This document shows, piece after piece, positions 43,950 to 51,640 of a stretch of 64,000 nucleotides of DNA; the first letter of the stretch is position 1; each line of letters begins with the position of its first letter. The DNA comes from Intestinibaculum porci (lineage in GTDB: Bacteria; Bacillota_I; Bacilli_A; Erysipelotrichales; Coprobacillaceae). The stretch lies in NCBI RefSeq assembly GCF_003925875.1, contig NZ_AP019309.1, positions 1,240,001-1,304,000 of the forward strand. The letters run 5' to 3'. The notes below the pieces were generated by a model. It saw nothing but the letters and a program-made list of their open reading frames with translations, had not been told where the DNA came from and made no database searches. A program made the translations under genes and the position numbers.

Positions 43950-45377
43950 ATGGCAAAAGATAAAATGAAAAAGACTAAAATTGTTTGTACAATTGGTCCA
44001 GCTTCAGACAACGAAGAAATGCTTAAAAAGTTATTCAAAGCAGGAATGAACGTAATGCGTTGTAACTTCTCACATGGTGATCATGAAGAACATGCAGCAA
44101 AGATGGCTCTTTGTAGAAAAGTCAACAAAGAATTAGGCACTAATGTTGCCATTATGTTGGATACTAAAGGTCCTGAAATCAGAACTGGCGACTTCGAAGG
44201 CGGCGCTACTGAATTCAAAAAAGGTCAGGTTTCAGTAATCACTACTGAAGATATCGTAGGTACTGCTGATCGTTTCACAATCACTTACAAAGATTTATAT
44301 AAAGATGTTAAACCAGGTAGCTTCATCTTAGTAAATGATGGTCAGGTTGAATTATTAGTTGACCATATCGAAGGCGAAGATATCTACACTGTAGCAGCAA
44401 ACGGCGGCCGTGTTAAGAATAAACGTGGGATCAACGTTCCAGGTACTGCTTTACAGTTTGATTTCTTATCTGAAAAAGATAAATCTGACTTAATCTTCGG
44501 TTGTGAACAGAATATTGATTATATCTCTGCTTCATTCGTCAGAAGACCTCAGGATGTCTTAGATATCAAGAAATTATTATGTGAACATGGTAAACCTGAT
44601 ATCAAAGTATTCTCTAAGATCGAATGTGTTGAAGGTGTTCAGAACATGGATGGTATCCTTGAAGTTTCTGATGGTATCATGGTTGCCCGTGGTGACTTAG
44701 GTGTTGAAGTACCAGCAGAAGACGTTCCAGGTATCCAGAAAGAATTAATCAAGAAATGTAACGCTGTTGGTAAACCAGTTATCACTGCTACTCAGATGTT
44801 AGAATCTATGCAGGAAAACCCAAGACCAACAAGAGCAGAAGTTTCCGATGTTGCTAACGCAATTTTCGATGGTACTGATGCAATCATGTTATCTGGTGAA
44901 TCTGCTCAGGGTAAATATCCTGAAGAAGCTGTTCGTACTATGAACAAGATCGCTAAGAAGACTGAAGAAGAATTAGACTATGGTCATATGTTAAGATATG
45001 CAATCAGAACTGCTGATGACAATACTTCAGAAGCTATCTGTATGTCAGTTGCTCAGATCGCTCATAACTTCAACGTAGAAGCAATCATTGCCTTCACTGA
45101 AACAGGCGGAACTGCAAACCGTATGGCTCGTTATAAACCAGAATGCCCAATCATCGCAGCAACTCCTTACGATGAAACATTAAGAAAATTAGCAATCTCT
45201 TGGGGTGTAAAACCAGTTAAAGTTAATGAAATGAAATCTAAAGAAGGTTTAGTATCATTAGCAAACATTGTTGCCAAAGAAAACGGTATCGAAGCTGGTT
45301 CAAAAGTATTAGTAACTGGCGGTACACCAGGTGTTGTTGGTCAGACTAACTACTTAGAATTAATCACAATCAAATAA
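43950..45377 (+). CDS. pyk: Pyruvate kinase
   Basis: 475 aa. It makes ATP and pyruvate from PEP. Motifs: KTKIVCTIGPASDN at residues 8-21, MRCNFSHGDHEEH, MLDTKGPEIRTGD near 69-81, FSKIECVEGVQNMDGIL with the catalytic Lys, and MVARGDLGVEVP. It lacks the extra C-terminal PEP-utiliser domain found in Bacillus. Codon use is strongly biased and regular, as expected for a highly expressed glycolytic gene. AAGGGAG precedes ATG 43950. Confidence 0.96.
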   Translation: MAKDKMKKTKIVCTIGPASDNEEMLKKLFKAGMNVMRCNFSHGDHEEHAAKMALCRKVNKELGTNVAIMLDTKGPEIRTGDFEGGATEFKKGQVSVITTEDIVGTADRFTITYKDLYKDVKPGSFILVNDGQVELLVDHIEGEDIYTVAANGGRVKNKRGINVPGTALQFDFLSEKDKSDLIFGCEQNIDYISASFVRRPQDVLDIKKLLCEHGKPDIKVFSKIECVEGVQNMDGILEVSDGIMVARGDLGVEVPAEDVPGIQKELIKKCNAVGKPVITATQMLESMQENPRPTRAEVSDVANAIFDGTDAIMLSGESAQGKYPEEAVRTMNKIAKKTEEELDYGHMLRYAIRTADDNTSEAICMSVAQIAHNFNVEAIIAFTETGGTANRMARYKPECPIIAATPYDETLRKLAISWGVKPVKVNEMKSKEGLVSLANIVAKENGIEAGSKVLVTGGTPGVVGQTNYLELITIK

Positions 45378-45390
45378 TAAGTGATTCATA

Positions 45391-45420
45391 AGAGGTGAGT
45401 AAAAGCTCATCTCTTTTTTT
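45391..45420 (+). terminator. Terminator after pyk
   Basis: AGAGGTGAG (45391-45399) with CTCATCTCT (45406-45414), including one G-U pair, then a T7 run. Confidence 0.88.
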
Positions 45421-45465
45421 GTGTTTTATGATATGATAGAGCGGATGAACAAGGAGATGAGGTAC

Positions 45466-46125
45466 ATGAATAAGACATTTTCCGTCACTGTTGATTTTGA
45501 TCAGCTGGTTGAGGATCACGATCGTAATGGGAATATTGGCTATCTTTATTTAAGGGAATGTTACAAAAGATTAGAAGTGACAGCATTTCTAAAGAAGTAT
45601 CAATTGAATGCAGAGTTATTTGCGTTTTTTGTCTATACCGATGTTATTGACGACTTACAAAACCTTCAGGAGATTTATCATTATCGCCGGCATTATCTTC
45701 ATGGACCGCAGTTCACGACTGATGATCTTGGGGAACTTGAATATGGTTTCACAGAACATCGGAAAGAGTATCTGATGTATTTACAAAAACGAATGATCGT
45801 ACTTTATCCAAAATCAAAAGACAATATCATCAAAGTATTTAAAGAATATCGTCGTGCCTCGGATTTACTACCCTTACTGGAAATTACGAAACGCTGTGTC
45901 ATCACAGTCTTATACGAAGATATAAATAAAGGTCGTTACTACTTTAATAATGCACAGTTGAGAACGACACTACGTGATATGTCGGTGATCAATATCAATG
46001 ATCAATATTATCAGGCTGGTTATGAAAACTCATATGTTTTAAAAGCATTAGAGGATACTTATCATTTAGGTTTGAATAAACGCTATTATACGATTGAGGA
46101 AATGCATGCTAAACTTAAAAGGTAA
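45466..46125 (+). CDS. IS1634-like transposase derivative lacking the catalytic core (copy 1)
   Basis: 219 aa from ATG 45466 (GGAG upstream). It is homologous to the protein at 46574-47425 in two blocks: GNIGYLYLRECYKRLEV with the following helices, and the C-terminal AQLRTTLRDMSVININ...VLKALEDTYHLGLNKRYY. Both blocks resemble the regions flanking the DDE domain in IS1634-family transposases. No DDE catalytic residues or RNase H-like core lie between. It also lacks the N-terminal KVTYNKKxKDP segment of copy 2. The ORF is intact, so a decayed or repurposed fragment. Not mobile by itself. Confidence 0.55.
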   Translation: MNKTFSVTVDFDQLVEDHDRNGNIGYLYLRECYKRLEVTAFLKKYQLNAELFAFFVYTDVIDDLQNLQEIYHYRRHYLHGPQFTTDDLGELEYGFTEHRKEYLMYLQKRMIVLYPKSKDNIIKVFKEYRRASDLLPLLEITKRCVITVLYEDINKGRYYFNNAQLRTTLRDMSVININDQYYQAGYENSYVLKALEDTYHLGLNKRYYTIEEMHAKLKR

Positions 46126-46135
46126 GCATAATCAT

Positions 46136-46540
46136 ATGAAGAAACAGATCATGATCCTGATTTTGCTTGGCAATATTTCACTGATTTATGTTAGAGCGGA
46201 GCTTTTTCTTTATCAGGATCAACATCTCATGGGCAAACGACGTATCCACATAATGAAGCGGGGACATATAGGAACTTGATGTTTGGGATGATCGATCTGA
46301 TGAAAAATAAAGAAGACCTCAAAAATGCATAGGAAGTTCAAATGCTTTGCTAATCCTTTTGGAGATGAGAAAGACTGGAGTACGTCTGATGTAAAGATAT
46401 GAGAAAGTTGTTTAACCCCAAAGCTATGGCAAGAAAAGATATTTGTTAGTGAGAATCAATGGTATGAAGATGAGAAATGACAAAAGGTCAATAAGGGGCT
46501 TTTGGAAAGAACGGACATTGGTGATATAAGAGGAAAAACT
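46136..46540 (+). pseudogene. Decayed secreted-protein gene with frameshifts
   Basis: A signal-peptide-like start MKKQIMILILLGNISLIYV (ATG 46136) continues in another frame as SGSTSHGQTTYPHNEAGTY and RNLMFGMIDLMKNKEDLKN (to a TAG at 46330-46332), then in a third frame as HRKFKCFANPFGDEKDWSTS. The pieces read like one protein with at least two frameshifts and later stop codons. The gene family is not recognised. It lies between the two transposase derivatives. Confidence 0.5.
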
Positions 46541-46573
46541 ATTATGAGAAGATATTAATGATTGGAGAGAAAT

Positions 46574-47425
46574 ATGAAGGTCACTTACAATAAAAAAGCA
46601 AAAGATCCCACTTATTATATTCAGGAAAGCTATCGTAATAAAGATGGTAAGTCTACAACCAGAACGGTAAAAATATTAGGGAAACATTCAGCGTTACTTA
46701 AGATGACGGATGATCCTTTAGCTTATGCACAAGAAATAGCGAAAAAGATGACGGAAGAAAAGAAAGAAACGATCACTTATACGATTGATCCAAATCAAAA
46801 GGTAGAATGGAGTGAGTATTCAGGTATAAGAAGGATTGGTTCTCTTTATTTACGGATCATTTTTGATCGTTTACAGCTTGATCAGTTCTTAGTATCGATT
46901 GGTGATCATCATGTACAAAAGAGCATAAATGTTCTTGAACTATTGGTTTACAATATGGTGTTTTATGATGATCCTTATGATCATTTCAAAGATAACTTTG
47001 GAAGTGTGCGCATTGATGATCAGGATGTGTTGATGCTTCAGAATATGTTAGATCCACATTATGGGGAGTTTATTAATTATGTAAAGAAACAGGCTTCATT
47101 ATTAGCTGGGAAGCATCCTATAAAGCGTATCTTTGATCATTTCTCTTTGACGTTTTCTATGTCAGACATATATCGATTGATCGCTCAGGTGATCGTAAGA
47201 CTTTTAAAGTATGATTTAGAAGATCATGGGTATTCGTTTAAAGAATCTGATCTGATCAAGACCCTTGATCAGTTACAGGTATATCATCGCACGAAGCAGA
47301 TTTATCAAGCGATGTATCAGGGAAATCATGTTTTAAGAGCATTAGAAGAGACGTATCACTTAGGTTTAGATTATGAATATTATTTAGAAAGTGACTTGAT
47401 GGAGAAAATGAAAAGACCAGAATAA
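46574..47425 (+). CDS. IS1634-like transposase derivative lacking the catalytic core (copy 2)
   Basis: 283 aa from ATG 46574 (GGAGAG at 46564-46569). The N-terminus MKVTYNKKAKDPTYYIQESY and KILGKHSALLKMTDDPLAYA is the standard start of IS1634-type transposases. RIGSLYLRIIFDRLQLDQFL follows. The C-terminus (DLIKTLDQLQVYHRTKQIY, LRALEETYHLGLDYEYY) matches their tail. The roughly 250-residue DDE core expected between them is missing: the whole protein is about half the usual length. The frame is open and has a ribosome binding site. No terminal inverted repeats were identified. Confidence 0.6.
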   Translation: MKVTYNKKAKDPTYYIQESYRNKDGKSTTRTVKILGKHSALLKMTDDPLAYAQEIAKKMTEEKKETITYTIDPNQKVEWSEYSGIRRIGSLYLRIIFDRLQLDQFLVSIGDHHVQKSINVLELLVYNMVFYDDPYDHFKDNFGSVRIDDQDVLMLQNMLDPHYGEFINYVKKQASLLAGKHPIKRIFDHFSLTFSMSDIYRLIAQVIVRLLKYDLEDHGYSFKESDLIKTLDQLQVYHRTKQIYQAMYQGNHVLRALEETYHLGLDYEYYLESDLMEKMKRPE

Positions 47426-47441
47426 AAAAATCTGGTCTTTT
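47411..47441. terminator. Bidirectional terminator between transposase derivative and Nudix gene
   Basis: Perfect 11-bp arms AAAAGACCAGA (47411-47421) and TCTGGTCTTTT (47431-47441). It sits between two convergent genes and covers both stop codons. Confidence 0.85.
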
Positions 47442-47973
47442 AGAATGCACGTTTTGTAAAGTTGGTATTGAAGTCTTCTTTTGATAAATGCGGGATCTTC
47501 TTTAATCCTTCTAATAAGAAATGTTCTGCCAAAGAGTGTGGTTTGATCATTTCTTTGGCCTGATCCAATGGGAACCACATCGCTTCATCGACTTCATTGG
47601 TTAAATGATAATCCATCGATGAGGCAATGACGATGTAGTTATGTAAGAGGGTATTGGTCTTTTTATAATAGGCATCATCATTGTAATAGAAACCAGTGAT
47701 ATCAAGATCAACTTCTTCTTTGATTTCTCTTTGTAGGGTGATGATATCTTCTTCACCTTTCATCACATAACCAGCAACTAGGATATTGGCTTTCGACTGA
47801 TATTGTTCAATGAGTAAAATATGATCCATGGCTGGATTTAAGATAATGCTGGAAATAGCACTGTTAAAGGTGGGATAAACAAACTTCTGACAGGTTTCAC
47901 AATAAGGTGTTTCACCATCTATACCATCAATTTTAGTAATGAGTTTAGTACCACAGGTTGGACAATAATTCAT
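47440..47973 (-). CDS. Nudix hydrolase with N-terminal zinc ribbon
   Basis: 177 aa on the minus strand; AAAGGAG precedes the ATG. A CxxC...CxxC zinc ribbon (YCPTCG, YCETCQ) at residues 3-30 and a Nudix fold with box GYVMKGEEDIITLQREIKEE at about 67-86 continuing VDL. The layout resembles NADH pyrophosphatase NudC or other NDP-X hydrolases. The box glycine in the last part (EExGU) reads as Asp, but the catalytic REIKEE acids remain. It hydrolyses a nucleoside diphosphate derivative; which one is unknown. Confidence 0.82.
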   Translation of the reverse strand: MNYCPTCGTKLITKIDGIDGETPYCETCQKFVYPTFNSAISSIILNPAMDHILLIEQYQSKANILVAGYVMKGEEDIITLQREIKEEVDLDITGFYYNDDAYYKKTNTLLHNYIVIASSMDYHLTNEVDEAMWFPLDQAKEMIKPHSLAEHFLLEGLKKIPHLSKEDFNTNFTKRAF

Positions 47974-48532
47974 ATAAATCTCCTTTCATACGTTCTTATT
48001 ATACATGCTCTAGATGTTTTTGGGGGTAAATATTCATTCAAGGATAAAATGAGGATAAAATATCCTTATGTCCAAATTATTAGACATAGGGTAGAGTATA
48101 ATAAGATAAAGTTATAAATTGTAAATGGTGTAAAGTATAAAATTGAGAGAAATTTAAGTCTTGATCAGTATTTTCATTATTTAGTAAGGCAGTGCTGAAT
48201 CGATAGATGAAAAAAAGTTAAATACAGCGATCATAATAGGGTGAATAAAAGTTATACTTTCTTCAAATTATGGATTTCTTCTGGATAATGATAATTACAT
48301 TTGATCGAAAGATGCGTACTTTTAATACGATCTAGCAAAAGATTATACGATGATATGCATAGACAAATTAATAATATTCTGTAAATAAATAGCATTGCTA
48401 ATTTTATGGGGTATATGTATAGCAAATATGCTATAATTTTCTATAGGAATATTGGATTTTCATATTTATATTTGCTTAATTTTTAATCAAGCACTTAGGT
48501 AAATAGTTTTGTTGGAAAAAGGAGAATTATGC
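47974..48532. other. AT-rich intergenic region at the edge of the defence-type island
   Basis: About 560 bases with no gene on either strand. On the minus strand a TATAAT (47998-48003) serves the Nudix gene. On the plus strand, TAGCA/TGCTA arms (48420-48433) overlap a -10-like TATAAT at 48432-48437 ahead of the island's first gene. The base composition becomes clearly more AT-rich here than in the aro or dnaE clusters. No direct repeats or tRNA ends that would mark an attachment site were found. Confidence 0.5.
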
Positions 48533-51500
48533 ATGGCGAAAATGATAGATCAGAAGCTCCCAACAAATAAAGGTGAACAAATAGTATGGGATTTTCTGAA
48601 AAATTTATTATCTGATGACATTATTGTTTATCATAATAGGGAAGTCAAGGGGAGAGAATTTGATTTTTGTTTATTATTGCCTGATCAAGGAATATTAATC
48701 CTTGAAGTGAAAGGGTGGGAAGCTAAAGGAATTCGAGTTAAAGACCCTGATCAAATAATAATACCAGGATATGGTACTGAAGGTTCTCCAAAGAAACAAG
48801 CGAATATGTACAAGTTTTCTATGATTGAAAAAATAAAGAATTCATTTGGAAAATCACCGCTTGTTTTATCAATGGTTGTCTATCCATTTATAGATTATGA
48901 AGGATTTTATGATGCTGGATTAAACGTTGTTTCAGAAGTTGAATATACATTATTGAAGGAAGATTTATTGGAGAAGCAAAGATTAATAAATAAGATCAAC
49001 GCCTTATTTACATTAAATCACCATATCAAATATGCACCATTTAATGATAATTTGTTATTTAACGTTAGAAGTTTATTTGAAACAAATATAACAAGGGATA
49101 TTAGTAAGAGTGATCATTTTCATTATTCTGATTTAATGATTACTAAGAATGTATTATCTGAGACAAAATGCCAAAGCTTTATGGACGCTTATTGTCATGG
49201 TGAGAAAAAAATTGTTTTTACAAATAATATAGAAACTTTTGACCAGTTGATTAATTCGTTTGATCATGTTTTAAGAGATCTCAATATTGCTAGAAAAGGT
49301 TTAAATCTAGATTTAGGTTATATAGATTTGAATAAGGAAAATAAAGGTACTATAAGACATTTTTCAGCATTTAATTTTGAATTAATGCTCGTGGATGATC
49401 AGTTAGAGGAAGATGAAAAACACTTTTATGATGGAAATGTTGGCGATCATCTATCAATGTTAAAATCTCTCTCCAAAAGCGGAAATTTTAACATTGAACA
49501 ATATTTACTTGAACATGCTGATGATTCTAAAAACATATTAGTTAGAGCTGGAGCTGGTACTGGAAAAACATATTCAATGGTTTCAAGAATTGCTTTCCTA
49601 TGTAATAAACCAAATTTTCCAATTACAAATTTTTCAGATGAGATTGCCATGGTAACATTTACTAATAAAGCTGCTGATCAGATGAAAACTAGAATCAAAC
49701 AAATGTTCACTAATTATTTTATACTCACAGGAGATGTAAAATATCTACAATTTATTGATGATGTCGATCGGTCTAAAATATCAACAATTCACAAGTTTGC
49801 ACTTAATATATTGAGAGAAGCATCATATTATACAAAACTAGGTTCAGATTTCAGGATCAGCGATAATCAGTATTTACGCAATCAGCTTTATGATAAATAT
49901 CTTAATGAATTTTTTTTAGAAAAAAGCAGTGAAATTGATAACTTTTCTTTAAAAGTCAAAGTGACATCTTATAATTTAAAGAAAAGCTTAATGCAATTAG
50001 CTGATCGTTTATTGACAAAAAATATAGATTTAGAACAGATTCAAATAGATGAACTGGGAGAGCCAAAAATAAAAACAATTCCATTTATTAACGAATTGTT
50101 TATGAAAGTTATTGTGAAAGCAGAAACGGAATATTCTATTGAGAATAAAGAAAGAAATGCGTTAAGTCTTAATGAATGTATTATTTCATTGATGAGGATA
50201 ATGCCAAATAATATTTCAGCAATTAGAAAATTAAGCATCCGCTACTTATTTATTGATGAATTTCAAGATACTGATGATGTTCAAATAGCTTTTTTTCAAC
50301 AATTTCAGCAGTATATTAAAACAGACTTAAAGTTTTTTGTCGTTGGTGATTTAAAGCAGAGTATTTACCGCTTTAGAGGAGCAAAACTAAGCGCTTTCGA
50401 TCAATTGAAACAAAATAAAACAGACTGGTTAGATTTTTATTTAACAATAAATTATCGTAGTGATCGAAGACTTCTGGAAGATTTTGATCAAGTATTTAAA
50501 AGAATGGGAAGAGAAGAATTATTGCCTTATGAAGATGGTGATCGTATTAAAGGAATAAAGACATTTAATAGTTTGGAACATCATCTTCTTAAAAAATATA
50601 GTATTTTTACGAGTGATTATAATTCTTTTTATGATGAACTATTTAAAGTGATTTCTGAAGAGAGGAAAAATATAGTTGAGAATAAAGATCAGATCAGTAT
50701 AAATAATGCAACAATTGCAATACTAGTAAGAACAAATAGGGAAGTTGAAGCAATTATTAAAGAAGGAAGACTAAGGGGCATCTCTGTGGAAACGGACGAT
50801 TCCGGGCATTTATTTCAATTTGATGCAACCATTGATTTATTTAGGTTAGTCAATGCACTTGTACGTGGAAATGATCCAGTTGCATTAACTAATTTTATTG
50901 AATCAAATTATACGAATTTACATCTTAATTACGAAAGACTTCATAATCTTGATTACGGGGATACAAGGAAAGAATTATTGCATATTGTTAATCAGTATTT
51001 GCTTACTTCTTTAGGCCAGACGTGGAATGATATTTTAGCAAAGATTAATACACAGCCGGTTTTAAATGTGTTAAGGGAACTTTTCAATTCTTTAAAACCT
51101 TGGAAAAATTATAGCAACTCAATTACACGGCAGAAAAATTATATTGCAAATTATGAATATTTAATCGAGAGAATGATTCACTACTGTCGCGTTGATGCCA
51201 TTACTTTAATCCGTATTCAGCAATACTTGCAAGTTAATATTACAACTAGACAGTCAGAAAAAGAACGATCTATTAAAACTGAAGATGATCAAAATAAACT
51301 TATTTGTATGACTGTGCATAAAGCAAAGGGGCTAGAGTTTACTACTGTTATTTTGCCATTTACTGATCGATCATTGCGTAATAAACGGCAAATGAAAATT
51401 GAAGCAAATTATAGTCATCATAAGTTAGCTTATTATTTGTCGATCAAGCGAAATAAAGAAGAACCACTTATTGAGTGCAATAACTATTTTCAAGAGGATA

Positions 51501-51640
51501 TCGAATTTCAGGAACAGGCGGAAGAAGAATCCAGAATTCTTTATGTGGCATTAACACGAGCAATTTATAAATGTATCTGGATTGACAGCGGAGAGAATAA
51601 AAAAATGACTTGGGCAACATTATTGGAGGGAGAAGTATGA
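48533..51640 (+). CDS. NERD nuclease fused to UvrD/AddA-like superfamily 1 helicase
   Basis: 1035 aa from ATG 48533 (AAGGAG upstream; the TTG at 48509 precedes the ribosome binding site). Residues about 10-60 form a NERD nuclease: GREFDFCLL near 40-48 and LILEVKGW near 54-61 give the D...ExK triad. The helicase has Walker A RAGAGTGKTYSM near 335-346, VTFTNKAADQM, ISTIHKFALNI, FIDEFQDTDDVQ near 573, VGDLKQSIYRFRGA, NYRSDRRLLEDF, TVHKAKGLEFTTV near 927 and YVALTRAIYK near 1003. The C-terminal RecB-type nuclease of AddA is absent. Its stop overlaps the next start (ATGA), so it is tightly coupled to an AddB-like partner. Predicted to translocate on and cut DNA. Confidence 0.85.
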   Translation: MAKMIDQKLPTNKGEQIVWDFLKNLLSDDIIVYHNREVKGREFDFCLLLPDQGILILEVKGWEAKGIRVKDPDQIIIPGYGTEGSPKKQANMYKFSMIEKIKNSFGKSPLVLSMVVYPFIDYEGFYDAGLNVVSEVEYTLLKEDLLEKQRLINKINALFTLNHHIKYAPFNDNLLFNVRSLFETNITRDISKSDHFHYSDLMITKNVLSETKCQSFMDAYCHGEKKIVFTNNIETFDQLINSFDHVLRDLNIARKGLNLDLGYIDLNKENKGTIRHFSAFNFELMLVDDQLEEDEKHFYDGNVGDHLSMLKSLSKSGNFNIEQYLLEHADDSKNILVRAGAGTGKTYSMVSRIAFLCNKPNFPITNFSDEIAMVTFTNKAADQMKTRIKQMFTNYFILTGDVKYLQFIDDVDRSKISTIHKFALNILREASYYTKLGSDFRISDNQYLRNQLYDKYLNEFFLEKSSEIDNFSLKVKVTSYNLKKSLMQLADRLLTKNIDLEQIQIDELGEPKIKTIPFINELFMKVIVKAETEYSIENKERNALSLNECIISLMRIMPNNISAIRKLSIRYLFIDEFQDTDDVQIAFFQQFQQYIKTDLKFFVVGDLKQSIYRFRGAKLSAFDQLKQNKTDWLDFYLTINYRSDRRLLEDFDQVFKRMGREELLPYEDGDRIKGIKTFNSLEHHLLKKYSIFTSDYNSFYDELFKVISEERKNIVENKDQISINNATIAILVRTNREVEAIIKEGRLRGISVETDDSGHLFQFDATIDLFRLVNALVRGNDPVALTNFIESNYTNLHLNYERLHNLDYGDTRKELLHIVNQYLLTSLGQTWNDILAKINTQPVLNVLRELFNSLKPWKNYSNSITRQKNYIANYEYLIERMIHYCRVDAITLIRIQQYLQVNITTRQSEKERSIKTEDDQNKLICMTVHKAKGLEFTTVILPFTDRSLRNKRQMKIEANYSHHKLAYYLSIKRNKEEPLIECNNYFQEDIEFQEQAEEESRILYVALTRAIYKCIWIDSGENKKMTWATLLEGEV

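Noticed and set aside
46094-46279. 61-aa ORF starting within copy 1 of the transposase derivative
   Set aside because: Only the part from ATG 46136 is protein-like, and it breaks off by frameshift. It is treated as part of the pseudogene at 46136-46540.
47974-48532. Small genes in the gap before the island
   Set aside because: No ORF with a start codon, ribosome binding site and protein-like composition on either strand.
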